NCBI GenBank assembly: GCA_934661375.1
Contig: CAKUJH010000011.1
Coordinates: 1-64,000, forward strand
Origin: an uncultured Victivallales bacterium
GTDB lineage: Bacteria; Verrucomicrobiota; Lentisphaeria; Victivallales; UBA1829
DNA: 64,000 bases
Reading direction: 5' to 3'
This document shows positions 1 to 8,645 of the stretch, in pieces; within the stretch, counting starts at the first letter, position 1; each line of letters begins with the position of its first letter. A program made the position numbers and the translations under genes. The notes under the pieces were generated by a model, which did not search any database, was not told where the DNA came from, and was given only the letters and a program-made list of their open reading frames with translations.

Positions 1-187
1 CCATGCGCACAGAGAATGCGGGACGCCCCGTGTGACCTGGAAAATTCTGCGAATAGGTCTCTTCGAGCTCATTCCACGCGATCCGGTCACCGAGTCTGCA
101 CCATTCATTTTCAGATGAAAGCTCCATCCCGCAGCTTTGATTGAAATCGTAAAAAGTCGTCTGATGAAAATGAATCTTTTTGTACAC
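1..187 (-). CDS. IS transposase, N-terminal part (runs off the window)
   Basis: The minus-strand frame opens with a GTG at 187-185 behind an AAGGAGG ribosome site (complement of 193-199). It encodes a 62-residue N-terminus including CGMELSSENEW, LGDRIAWNELEE and GRPAFSVRM. That pattern (recognise, 'D.IpW.elEe.Y...F', then 'GRPa...RM.lG') is typical of the N-terminal DUF772-like domain of IS5/IS1182-group DDE transposases. The rest lies left of the window, so completeness cannot be judged. Its 5' end sits about 110 bp from the point where the neighbouring CsgG-like gene loses its sequence, so this IS is the likely cause of that truncation. The family assignment comes from remembered sequence patterns. 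Confidence 0.7.
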   Translation of the reverse strand, partial: MYKKIHFHQTTFYDFNQSCGMELSSENEWCRLGDRIAWNELEETYSQNFPGHTGRPAFSVRM

Positions 188-297
188 CGCAGCCTCCTTA
201 TATGCAGACAAAATCGGGAATGTCTCAATATTTCATTGCATATAATATACCCCATTCTTAGATGATTTTCAAGTAGTATAACCAAATAAATAGTTGT

Positions 298-618
298 TTA
301 GCAGACACTAATTATGATTTTTGCTCCGACTAACTTTCCGAGCTTCAACTGACTTGATTTATCCGTCAGCCCGATAGCGGAAAGCTGAAGTTCATTCAGA
401 GCCTTATCCAGTTCCGCACGTTCCACCAGCTCCGCACATCCTTTTTCCAACAGCGCAATACCGAGCAGTTCTGTAATGGATTTTCCATCGGCATTCAGCG
501 CTCCGGCGCGTGTTCTTGCTTCAAATGGCAGCACCGCCACTGTCGGCACTTGCAGCGATTCAGCCCATACTCATAGAGTGAAAAACACTGTGGCCAGCAT
601 CATGATAACTTTTTTCAT
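298..618 (-). pseudogene. CsgG-like secretion/assembly protein, truncated and interrupted
   Basis: Reading from the ATG at 618-616 gives a signal peptide (MKKVIMMLATVFFTL), an in-frame TGA, then VWAESLQVPTVAVLPFEAR and about 80 residues up to GAKIIIS, where a TAA ends the frame at 298. 'vAVlpFeaR...GksitELL...L...g..lveRaeLdkaLnEl' is the N-terminal pattern of CsgG/curli-type lipoproteins and related outer-membrane assembly factors, which normally exceed 250 residues. The 3' two thirds are missing where the adjacent IS begins. The ATG overlaps the stop of the upstream secreted-protein gene (ATGA), so the two were once co-translated. Two independent lesions make this a dead gene. A functional restart at the GTG near 549 would lack an export signal. 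Confidence 0.7.
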
Positions 619-1325
619 TTTTTATCCTCTGATTTTTTGCTTATATGATGGTTTTCCAAAAGCTGTTTCAACAGCAGCGCATTATTCACATTATCCAGAT
701 TGAAATCCGGCGAGAATATAAATAACTGTTTTCCCTCAGTTTTCAACAGAATATAAGTGAAATTTCCTGTCATGTCAAGAATCTGCTCCTTTTTATCATA
801 TAAGACGCTCAGAGTTCCGGGATTCTCTGTGCGGAAAGCTGAAACTGAATCCCATATTTTTCCGATTGCCAGCGGGAAATCCCGTTTATCTGGGAAACAG
901 AAGGTACGGAAATGGGATAGTTTTTCCGGAAAATTACCCGTAAATATCGGATTATCCGGCGAGACCCCGATTGATGGGGTTGCGAGGATTCCACAGCCAA
1001 GTTTATACAGTGGAACGGAATCAGGTAAAGAATTATCCATGATTGCAGAGCATCCCCGCAGCACTTTCTGCGGCAGAAAACGAAGTTTCTGCTTTTTGCC
1101 GTTCCGTATCAGTTCAGCATCAAGAGAGGTTCCCGGTTCCAGCAGCGGAATTTCGACGCGGACATCTCCGCAGCCGGAAGCGAGGATGCGTCCATGTACA
1201 GCGCAGATTTGCCATGAACCACTTCCGGGAAGCGAGACCATGCGTCCCGACCAAAGATGAATTGTTTCCTCACCGTAAAGTGTCAAAGCCAGTAGAGGCA
1301 ATATAAAACAAATTATCTTTTTCAT
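615..1325 (-). CDS. Hypothetical secreted protein
   Basis: This 236-residue protein starts MKKIICFILPLLALTLYGEE, a clear signal peptide with a cleavage region near residue 18, so it is probably periplasmic or exported. I recognise no domain. The mature part is mixed beta-like sequence with a glycine/serine-rich start (SLPGSGSW), three cysteines in the first half and a lysine-rich tail (SKKSEDKK). Its TGA overlaps the ATG of the CsgG-like pseudogene, so the two formed an operon and may have acted together in export or surface assembly. With its partner broken it may be losing its role. The start is supported by a purine-rich stretch (GGAAAAG) just upstream. Function unknown. Confidence 0.6.
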   Translation of the reverse strand: MKKIICFILPLLALTLYGEETIHLWSGRMVSLPGSGSWQICAVHGRILASGCGDVRVEIPLLEPGTSLDAELIRNGKKQKLRFLPQKVLRGCSAIMDNSLPDSVPLYKLGCGILATPSIGVSPDNPIFTGNFPEKLSHFRTFCFPDKRDFPLAIGKIWDSVSAFRTENPGTLSVLYDKKEQILDMTGNFTYILLKTEGKQLFIFSPDFNLDNVNNALLLKQLLENHHISKKSEDKK

Positions 1326-1602
1326 TGCTTTTCCTTTTCGGCTGAGTAACGTTCTTTCAGTAAAATTTCCGAATTCCTGTTATTTACTTTATTAAATAGG
1401 TTTTGCTGTCAGCAAATCATTCTTCACTCTGTTCTATCTGAAGACAGTGGTAATTCAGAGCAAAGATTCTTTGTCAGAGAATACTTTAATACCTGTTATG
1501 TATAATTCAAGGGACTGAACCCCAGATTTCATGTTTTTTTGTTTTTTCACGTTTTCAAGACGCCGCTGCCAAAAGGTGCTCGACGGGGAAAATTGGTCTG
1601 GC

Positions 1603-2863
1603 TCAATGTTTGGAAAAGAGGTTTGGAAGAGGTTTTGAGCTGTCAAGCCGCATGGGGAAGACGGATTTTTGGAAAAACCGGAAAACTCTGTCTAAAAATT
1701 GAAAAAAGACTGCCGCATGGGCCTTTTTGACCTGAATTTTTGCATGACGGACCATCTGCATGATATTATGCATGGTCAGAATCGCATGGATTGAATGATA
1801 AACGGCACATCGTCCTCGGATCCGCAATCGCCGCAACGGGGTGAATTGTTTCAGACGTCCGTTCAATCATTCGATCGGACATCGTTTCGAGCCGTATCGT
1901 TTTTTGAATTCATCGGCCGCTTCGAGCTTTTGGCGGTACCGAGTCCTCAAATCCGCATCCGTATACTTGAACTCGCGATTCTGTTTCCCGCATTTCTGGA
2001 CCCGGCATTTGTTTTTCAGCGGACATTCATCGCAAACGCTGTTGAAAAAAACGGCGCGTCCTTTCCCGTTTTTGAACTTCCTGAAGAAGGGTTTTTTCCC
2101 GGCGGGACATTCCACAATACACTTTTTTTCATCGAATTTACACTCATTCAAACCAACTTTATCTTTCGGCTGATGTGCTGTCGGAGCGATCAGTTTTACT
2201 CCGTTTTCGGCGGATTTGACATAATTTTCATCCGAACCGTAACCGGCATCGGCAAACAATTCTTCCGGCAAATGCTCCTCTTTTTTCAGTTTTTCCTCAA
2301 TCTTCGGCAGGGATTCCATATCAGATCCGCTGCCGCCCTGAGGGAGCGCCGCGGTGATCAGCTGGACATCATTTTTATCCGAACAGGTTTCCGCAATTTG
2401 AACCTGATAACCGACCCCCTTGTGTCCGATTTCCGCCTCGGGATCTGACGGATTCAACAGGATTTTTCCGCCCGGATGCGGGTTCAATTCCGCCTTGCCG
2501 TCGTTATCCACAAACTGCTCACTGAACACTCGTACCATATCCTTGTAACTCGCCATATTGATGAAACGGGGGTCGCCGGAAAACCGCCGGATCAGCTTTT
2601 CCATGTCATATCCCAACTGTGAGTTCTATCGGCAGCTGCTTCAGTATCATCCGGTGGAATACGCCCTGCCAGCCCCTGTCCAGTTCTTCCAGCGCAGCTT
2701 CGCTCAATAAATCTTGAAAGCGGCTCCAAAGTTTCGGCTGAGCCGGTTCCTGCTTCGTTATCATCTCTATCGCCCTGCTTGTAATGGTTTTTGTCATTTG
2801 ATCGCAATATAGCGCGGAATCCTGTATTACTGTTAAAATATGCTTTGTATATTTTAAAATCAA
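1603..2863 (-). pseudogene. Degenerate IS1182-type transposase
   Basis: Three adjoining minus-strand pieces together resemble one DDE transposase. The first (about 2863-2606) ends QLPIELTVGI. The second resumes one base out of frame as GYDMEKLIRRFSGDPRF and runs through SDPEAEIGHKGVGYQVQIAE and FADAGYGSDENY to CDECPLKNKC and KRCPIE. There a TGA (1869-1867) follows the putative catalytic Glu, and the same frame then continues LNGRLKQFTPLRRLRIRG, the usual conserved C-terminal helix. An extra G in a GGG run near 2610 explains the frameshift. A CGA-to-TGA or TGG-to-TGA change explains the nonsense codon. The N-terminal half is shorter than usual for the family. No clear terminal inverted repeats could be seen by eye. 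The element is inactive as it stands. Confidence 0.75.
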
Positions 2864-2967
2864 CGAACAGCAATCCCTTCATCAGGAAACAGCCTCAAAT
2901 CCCTTTTGGCAGTGCCGTCTCAATTCACCGGATCGCAAAAATATTGTCTTTTTTTTGTTTTTCGGTA

Positions 2968-2995
2968 TTGCATTTTAATGAAAATAGATTATAAT
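2968..2995 (+). promoter_or_regulatory. Promoter of the LacI-family gene
   Basis: TTGCAT at 2968-2973 and TATAAT at 2990-2995 are separated by 16 bp. The initiation region falls just before the LacI-type gene, leaving a very short leader. The surrounding DNA is AT-rich. The same 16-bp geometry recurs at four other promoters in this window. Confidence 0.6.
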
Positions 2996-3030
2996 ATTAA
3001 TTAGAAAACAAGTTGAAACGATTAAAATCT

Positions 3031-4017
3031 ATGCAGACAACAATAAAAGAACTTGCGGCAGAGCTGAAACTTTCTTCGGCAACAGTGAGTATGGCATTAC
3101 GTCAATCTCCCTTGATTGCACGGCAAACGCGTGATCGAATCAATCGTCTTGCCGCACAGCGGGGGTATATCCGGAATAACGCCGGGGCAGCTTTGAAGTT
3201 GCGCAGGACAAATCTTATCGGTTTCCTGTTCCGCGGAGCTATTCACAGTTTCTATAATGAAGTGCTGCAGGGCGCCGGAGAAATTGCCGCCGCCGAAGGA
3301 TATGGTCTGCTGCTGGGCTGGGTTTCGCCGGAAAGCGATCCGGCTTCCCAGATCCGTCTGATGCTGGAAAAGAATGTGGATGCCTTGATTGTTGCGGATA
3401 AACTGGACTCTGCGGAAACTTTGCTGGCTCCGTTTTTTGAACGGCATAAACCGGTTGTCTACTGCACAGGAGAAGCTGCGGCAAATTGCTCATCTGTCTG
3501 CAATGATGATGTTCTGGGCGGACGTCTTGCCGTGGAAGTGCTTGCACGGAATGGACATCGAAAAATTCTTGCATCGACGCAATGGGAAGCACGTTATCTG
3601 GGAAACTGCACTGCCGCCGAAGAAGCAGGAATTGAAGTGATCCCATATGCGTTTCCGGATGAAGCGATCCGGATGGTGCTGCAGGATTCGTCCATTACGG
3701 CGATTGCTTCCTATGCCGATGAAGAGGCAATCAAGCTGCTGCATGGTTTGCGTTCGCAGAATGTGCGTGTGCCGGAGGATGTTTCCGTGATCGGGTTTGA
3801 TGATCTGCCCATCTGCGAACTGCCGGAATTCCGGCTCACCACAATCGCTCAACAGCGAAGCCGTCTGGGAGAGGAAGCCGTCCGCCTTGCTGTCCGGCAG
3901 GCATTAAGCGGCAGAATTTCCCCGGTTGAGCATATTGTACTGGCACCGGAACCGGTTATCCGGGATACCGTTGCTGCACCATACAGATTTCAATCCAAAA
4001 ATGAGAAAGGAATATGA
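3031..4017 (+). CDS. LacI-family transcriptional regulator
   Basis: The N-terminus from the ATG at 3031 (MQTTIKELAAELKLSSATVSMALRQ) is a LacI helix-turn-helix followed by the hinge helix. The rest is a periplasmic-binding-protein-like sensor core with the family's late motif SVIGFDDLPICELPEFRLTT. A TTG six codons upstream (3013) is possible, but the HTH starts naturally at 3031. The full length (328 residues) is normal. The stop is one base from the start of the pseudopilin gene, so the regulator heads the glycan operon that runs to 12183 and probably controls it in response to a sugar. The ligand cannot be read from sequence, and no convincing LacI palindrome was found. Confidence 0.88.
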   Translation: MQTTIKELAAELKLSSATVSMALRQSPLIARQTRDRINRLAAQRGYIRNNAGAALKLRRTNLIGFLFRGAIHSFYNEVLQGAGEIAAAEGYGLLLGWVSPESDPASQIRLMLEKNVDALIVADKLDSAETLLAPFFERHKPVVYCTGEAAANCSSVCNDDVLGGRLAVEVLARNGHRKILASTQWEARYLGNCTAAEEAGIEVIPYAFPDEAIRMVLQDSSITAIASYADEEAIKLLHGLRSQNVRVPEDVSVIGFDDLPICELPEFRLTTIAQQRSRLGEEAVRLAVRQALSGRISPVEHIVLAPEPVIRDTVAAPYRFQSKNEKGI

Positions 4018-4018
4018 G

Positions 4019-4795
4019 ATGACCGAGCAAAAATCCGGAATCAGAAAACAGGCAGGAGTGAAGAGATTCACTCTTATCGAACTCCTCGTGGTGATTGCTA
4101 TTATTGCCATTCTGGCAGGAATGCTGCTGCCTGCCTTGAATGCGGCACGGGAAAAAGCCCGAACCGCCAGTTGTCTTTCCAATCTGAAACAGATAGGGAT
4201 TACTGCGGAAATCTATGCCGGCGATTATGGAATGTATGTGCCGATTTCCACTAAATTCGGCGGCAACAACGCTTCCGAAATCTGGCGGACCCCTCTGTAC
4301 ATTTTCGTGAATGAACTCAAATTTCCCCTCAAAACGCTGATCTGTCCGACAGCCAACGGCAAATACGGCAAGGAACATTTCCGTCAGCTGTATCAGTTGA
4401 CTCCGACCGTCGCCAATTATCTGTGGTGGTACGTGGATTACGGATATAATACGACCGGCGTCGGTGATGATTTCTGTTCCCGCAACGACAGCGCGACAAC
4501 AGCCGCCCAGATCGCTCCGCTGCGTCCCGGCTCCATGAAAAAACCGTCTGCCAAAGTGCATTTTGCCGATTCCGCCCGTTACAGCGCTTTTGAACGCGGG
4601 TATTGGTCTGTCGACATCAACAAAACCGCGACCGGATTCAACTTTGGTGTCATGAGCGATGTTCATTCCCATTCGTCCAACGTGCTGCGGCTGGACGGTC
4701 ATGCGGAAAATGTCCGGCTGGCGCGTTACAAACTGCACCCCGCGACCCCCGATCACAAAAATTCTCCCGGTCATACCAACTTCTGCCGGGAATAA
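4019..4795 (+). CDS. Prepilin-type N-terminal methylation domain protein (H-X9-DG type)
   Basis: This 258-residue pseudopilin has a short basic leader, then VKRFTLIELLVVIAIIAI, where cleavage would precede Phe and Glu5 is present, followed by the hydrophobic helix and ARTASCLSNLKQIG. Near the C-terminus HSHSSNVLRLDG fits the H-X9-DG motif of the prepilin-processing-associated family abundant in PVC bacteria. The start at 4019 is set by AAAGGA at 4005-4010; longer upstream readings overlap the LacI gene. It lies between a LacI regulator and a LamG hydrolase, so it is probably a fibre-like or surface subunit induced with the hydrolases rather than a motility pilin. Its exact role is unknown. 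Confidence 0.85.
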   Translation: MTEQKSGIRKQAGVKRFTLIELLVVIAIIAILAGMLLPALNAAREKARTASCLSNLKQIGITAEIYAGDYGMYVPISTKFGGNNASEIWRTPLYIFVNELKFPLKTLICPTANGKYGKEHFRQLYQLTPTVANYLWWYVDYGYNTTGVGDDFCSRNDSATTAAQIAPLRPGSMKKPSAKVHFADSARYSAFERGYWSVDINKTATGFNFGVMSDVHSHSSNVLRLDGHAENVRLARYKLHPATPDHKNSPGHTNFCRE

Positions 4796-4822
4796 CTTCA
4801 CTTAATACAGGAGAAAACGGAA

Positions 4823-5599
4823 ATGAATAAAATTTTTTTGACCACGTTGTGTTTTGCCGCCGGTCTGCTGTTGTACGCTGCACCTGACCTGCAGCGCCGG
4901 GGAGATGTTCTGCCGGGATCCAAAAGTCCTGCCGGATCTCCGGCGGAAAAAATCGTGCTGGAGACGGAATATGCCGCCGCCGGCACCTGTGCTTTCTGGC
5001 TCCGGCCCGACGGCTGGGACAACACCGATCCCGCGTGGCATTTCTTCCTGACTGCGGGAAAACAGTCCAATGAAACGGCTTACATTCATCTGTTCCGTCT
5101 GCCCGCCGGAAAAATTCGGCTGGTGTGGAGCAAGAGCATCCAGAACAAAGAAGTAACCGATATGTTCACCGAAATTCCGTTCAGAAGCGGGGAATGGCAT
5201 CATCTGGCGTTTTCCTGGCAGAACGACGCCAAAGGCTGTGTACTGAAACTGTATGTGGACGGCAAAATGATTTCCGCCCGCCGGATTCCCTTTACCATGG
5301 GGGAAGCATTCCCGACGGCATGGACTCTCGGCGATGTCCCGGTGTATCGTCCGTTCAGTAAATTCAAAAGCACACTCGGACGGATTGAATTCTATAAACG
5401 CGCACTTTCCGCCGATGAGGTTGCCGGTCTTGCCGCCCAAAAATTCATTGATGGCAGAATGAGTGCCGTTTCGCGGAAATTCATTCCCGGCAGTGTCAAC
5501 CGGGTTTACGGAGAAACCGCTCCCGGCGCAAAAACTCTGGAAGCCGTATTTGTGACAGAATCGGGAAAGGAGACCGCAAAGCAGCTCCCTTTTGTCTGA
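4823..5599 (+). CDS. Secreted LamG-domain protein (zero-frame product of a split hydrolase gene)
   Basis: The 258-residue zero-frame product begins with a signal peptide (MNKIFLTTLCFAAGLLLYAA). Residues about 45-210 form a LamG/concanavalin-like jelly roll: FWLRPDGWDN, GEWHHLAFSW, KLYVDGKMIS and RIEFYKRALSADEVAGL are typical strands. The frame stops at TGA 5597-5599, but the -1 frame continues without interruption into the hydrolase (5593-8625). The stop follows a C CCT TTT heptamer by one sense codon, so either ribosomes frameshift here or the gene carries a one-base indel. Alone, this product would be a free secreted carbohydrate-binding protein; fused, it is the N-terminal module of a 1267-residue enzyme. 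It starts 27 bases after the pseudopilin gene, behind CAGGAG. Confidence 0.75.
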   Translation: MNKIFLTTLCFAAGLLLYAAPDLQRRGDVLPGSKSPAGSPAEKIVLETEYAAAGTCAFWLRPDGWDNTDPAWHFFLTAGKQSNETAYIHLFRLPAGKIRLVWSKSIQNKEVTDMFTEIPFRSGEWHHLAFSWQNDAKGCVLKLYVDGKMISARRIPFTMGEAFPTAWTLGDVPVYRPFSKFKSTLGRIEFYKRALSADEVAGLAAQKFIDGRMSAVSRKFIPGSVNRVYGETAPGAKTLEAVFVTESGKETAKQLPFV

Positions 5600-5628
5600 A
5601 AGACGGCCTTTTTTCCGCCGAGGCCGTC
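5566..5628 (+). promoter_or_regulatory. Candidate -1 programmed ribosomal frameshift signal
   Basis: The elements in order are: a Shine-Dalgarno-like AAAGGAG (5566-5572); 14 bases; the slippery heptamer C CCT TTT (5587-5593) positioned in the X XXY YYZ phase of the LamG frame; GTC and the zero-frame TGA (5597-5599); then an 8-base gap between the heptamer and a perfect 8-bp stem, GACGGCCT (5602-5609) with AGGCCGTC (5621-5628), around an 11-base loop. A single -1 slip after TTT joins LamG to the hydrolase frame as QLPF-CLKDGLF, with no residue lost. Spacing and order match the dnaX type of bacterial signal. A mutational indel at the same place cannot be excluded from one sequence. Confidence 0.6.
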
Positions 5629-8625
5629 ATCCCGGACGATGCGGTTGAAACCCGGTTCACTCTGCTGAAACCGGACGGGACGTCTCCTGTCTGGAGATTT
5701 ACCCGGATTGAGTATGCCGACTGGCTGCCGCCTCATCAGCCGGACAGCTGGTATGCCAGCTGGATCTGTGGAAAACCGCTGTACATATCCAGAAAGACGC
5801 GCTATTACCGGCGCAGTTTTGAAGCGGATCCCGCGGCATTGCAGCTTGCCGCGTTTCAATGGTGCTGCGACAACCGGGCGGAAATTTATGTCAACGGCGT
5901 TTCCATCGGCAGTGTTTCCAGCTGGGCGGTTCCCCGTGTCCGGACCGATCTGCTGAAACTGCTGCGTCCCGGAAAAAACCTGATCGCCGCAAAGTGTTAC
6001 AACGAAGGGAACAATGCCGGATTTTTCGGGGAACTTTTCCTGAAAGATAAAAACGGGAAACTGACCAAAATCGGTACGGATGAAACCTGGCTCTATTCCG
6101 GACAGGAGGAAAACAACTGGAACCAGCCGGATTTCAATGACAGCCGGTGGGCTGCCGCATCCGTGATTATGCGTCCTCCGCAGCTGCCGTACGGCAATAC
6201 TCCGTACCGGAATTTTGCCGATATTCCCCGTCTGAAAACGACCGCGCCTCCATTGAATCTCAAAGCTGTTTCCGGAGAAACCGCAGTTGTGGAAAGACGT
6301 TATCCCGCGCCCCGCACTTCGGTTGCATCCCCGGTCATGCTGACACTTTCGCTTCCCGGCGGAGAAGTCTACCGGAAACCGTGCTCAGCCCGTATTGTCG
6401 GCAAGGAATGGATCATTTCAACCCGGCTGGCGATTCCCAAAGCCGTGCCTGCCGGGCAGTATGAACTTGCGCTGCAATGCCGCGGAGCAGAATTTCCGGA
6501 CAACGGCAGAATCGGGACTCTGGAGCTGAAAGCGGGAACCGGTGATCCGCCAATGGTTACGGAAGTCCGTTCCGTTTCGGGCAGACCGGTTTTTCTGATG
6601 AACGGCAAACCTGCGCCGGTGATGTTCTACCGGAATCCGATCAATTTCCGGAACAATACGCTGGGCAATGTTCATATGTCCAGTTTTGACCGCATCGGTG
6701 TCCGGGTTACGGAAATCAATGTGTCTTTTGCGGATCTCTGGCTGCCGGACGGTTCGCTGAACAAGGCTGCGGCAGACCGCGACCTGGTTTCACCGCTTTT
6801 TTATGCGCCGCACAGCAGTTTCATCATTTCCATAAACACCGATGCGCCCCGCTGGTATATCGACAGCCATCGCAGTGAATGGACGGTCGGGGAAGGCGGT
6901 CCGAACTGGTATATTTCCTACGCTTCGGAAGAATACCGCCGCGATGCACTGGACTTCCTGAAGAAACTGCTCCGGTACTGCAGAAGTCTGCCGCAATACA
7001 ACCGCATCGCAGGGTTCGGCATTGACGGCGGAGAAGACGGACAGTTCATGCAGTGGACCGGGCGCAACCGGACATTTCTGGGTGATTACAGTGTTCCGAT
7101 GCAGAAATATTTTCACCGGAAACTGCAGCAGAAATACGGGACGGTCGAAAATCTGAACAGAAGCTGGAAAAAAACGTTCCGGTCATTTGATGAGATCCCG
7201 CTGCCCGCGGCAGAACGCCGGTTGGGGTCTGCCGAAAAGATTTTTCTGGATCCCGTTCAGGATGCCGATGTCGCTGAATATCACCGGGCATATTCGGATG
7301 CCGTTGCGGATTTCGTGCTGATGTGCGCCGAAACCATCAAAAAGGAAACAGACGGCCAGAAAACTGTATCCGCCTACTACGGCAAATTCTTCACGATTGC
7401 CGGATATCTGGAATACGGGGAATTTTCCATCCGGCGAATTCTGCGTTCTCCGGCACTGGATATGCTCATTGCCGTTGAATACAATCAGCGCAGCACCGGC
7501 AATCCGCATTCGCTGACCGCAGTTCCGGAATCCTATGCACAGCACAACAAAATTTTCATAGACGAGGCGGACCTCCGCACTTTTCTGAGCGGCGCAAAAA
7601 ACTGGGCTTATGCCGGAACCGGGTTCGAAACGGTTTCCATGATCCGGAAAATGTTTCTGCTGTCCGCTGTCCACGGACACGGCATTCACTGGTATGATCT
7701 GTTCGGCGGCATTTTTGAAAACAAGGCGATTTTCGACGGCATTTCCACGGTCGGCAATATTCAGAAACGTTTTCTGGAAACTCCGAAGAAAAATGCCGAG
7801 ATTGCATTTATTGTCGATGAAGAAAGTTTTCTTTACACGACAGCCGCCATGAAACAGCTGAGCGGACGTTTTCTGCTTCACATGCAGAACGGTGTCTGGG
7901 GACGCATCGGTGCGCCGTTTGATGTCTGGTTTGCCGATGATCTGATCGAAAACCGACTGCCGGATTATAAGATGTATGTTTTCGCCAATACCTGGGCAGT
8001 TTCGCCGGAATTGAAACTTGCCGTGGATAAACTGAGAAACAAAAATCATCTGCTGGTGTTTCTTTGCAATGCCGGCATGATTGCGGACGGGGTTTCCGGG
8101 GCGGAAAACGTTCAACGCTTTACTGGCATTCAAGTGAAGAACTGCGGAACGAAAACGCTGAATCTTTGTCTGGACGGCAAGGAGCGTCCCGAAGAATTCA
8201 GCAGGATTGCCGTCCCTCAATATGCTTCCGCCGGAAAAGTTTCTCCGGTGATGCTGCCGTCAGATCCGGCGGCCCGGATGTTCGGGTCATTGCCGGATGG
8301 TTCGGAAAAAGCCATGGCATTCAAAAAATTTCCGGAGTGGCGGAGTTTTTATTCCGGAATTCCGGTCCTGACCCCTGCAATCTGGCGGGAGCTTGCCCGG
8401 ACGGCAGGCGTGCATATTTATTCAGACGACCCGGATGCCATGATTTACCGCGGCTGCGGGCTCTTTGGAATCCACACGGGATTCGGCGGAAATAAAACGA
8501 TCCGTTTCCCGAAAGAAACAACACTCCGGGATGAAGCAACCGGAGAAACCGTACTTCGCCGTCAGACCGAACTGGTACTGCCGATGAAGGAAGGTGAAAC
8601 CAGAATTTTTTCAATCACAGAATGA
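5593..8625 (+). CDS. Beta-galactosidase-like glycoside hydrolase, C-terminal part reached by frameshift
   Basis: This frame has no ATG near its beginning (the first plausible independent start is a TTG at 5839), so it is best read as the continuation of the LamG frame. Early residues (WYASWICGKP, EIYVNGVSIGSVSSW, FNDSRWAAA) form a GH2-type galactose-binding domain. A catalytic TIM barrel of GH42-like character follows (GGPNWYISYASEEYRRDALDF is split around NRIAGFGIDGGEDGQFM), with later DLRTFLSGAKNWAYAGTG and a trimer-like Rossmann segment (KMYVFANTWAVSPELK). The combined 1267-residue protein is secreted through the LamG signal peptide. Catalytic glutamates cannot be assigned safely. The family is inferred from overall pattern, and the substrate is probably a galactoside or related plant/mucin glycan. 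Confidence 0.72.
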   Translation, partial: CLKDGLFSAEAVIPDDAVETRFTLLKPDGTSPVWRFTRIEYADWLPPHQPDSWYASWICGKPLYISRKTRYYRRSFEADPAALQLAAFQWCCDNRAEIYVNGVSIGSVSSWAVPRVRTDLLKLLRPGKNLIAAKCYNEGNNAGFFGELFLKDKNGKLTKIGTDETWLYSGQEENNWNQPDFNDSRWAAASVIMRPPQLPYGNTPYRNFADIPRLKTTAPPLNLKAVSGETAVVERRYPAPRTSVASPVMLTLSLPGGEVYRKPCSARIVGKEWIISTRLAIPKAVPAGQYELALQCRGAEFPDNGRIGTLELKAGTGDPPMVTEVRSVSGRPVFLMNGKPAPVMFYRNPINFRNNTLGNVHMSSFDRIGVRVTEINVSFADLWLPDGSLNKAAADRDLVSPLFYAPHSSFIISINTDAPRWYIDSHRSEWTVGEGGPNWYISYASEEYRRDALDFLKKLLRYCRSLPQYNRIAGFGIDGGEDGQFMQWTGRNRTFLGDYSVPMQKYFHRKLQQKYGTVENLNRSWKKTFRSFDEIPLPAAERRLGSAEKIFLDPVQDADVAEYHRAYSDAVADFVLMCAETIKKETDGQKTVSAYYGKFFTIAGYLEYGEFSIRRILRSPALDMLIAVEYNQRSTGNPHSLTAVPESYAQHNKIFIDEADLRTFLSGAKNWAYAGTGFETVSMIRKMFLLSAVHGHGIHWYDLFGGIFENKAIFDGISTVGNIQKRFLETPKKNAEIAFIVDEESFLYTTAAMKQLSGRFLLHMQNGVWGRIGAPFDVWFADDLIENRLPDYKMYVFANTWAVSPELKLAVDKLRNKNHLLVFLCNAGMIADGVSGAENVQRFTGIQVKNCGTKTLNLCLDGKERPEEFSRIAVPQYASAGKVSPVMLPSDPAARMFGSLPDGSEKAMAFKKFPEWRSFYSGIPVLTPAIWRELARTAGVHIYSDDPDAMIYRGCGLFGIHTGFGGNKTIRFPKETTLRDEATGETVLRRQTELVLPMKEGETRIFSITE

Positions 8626-8645
8626 TAAAATAAGGAAGACAGACC

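Noticed and set aside
298..1869. TGA as a sense codon, since two in-frame TGA interrupt otherwise good protein sequence
   Set aside because: Many intact genes here end in TGA, often inside ATGA overlaps, and both interrupted genes have other damage.
2592..2640. Programmed frameshift in the IS transposase
   Set aside because: The shift is +1 at a GGG run with no slippery heptamer, and the same gene has a nonsense codon and a shortened N-terminus.
3005..3030. LacI operator around GAAACGATTAAAATC
   Set aside because: Only one half matches a LacI-type palindrome; the other half is not symmetric.
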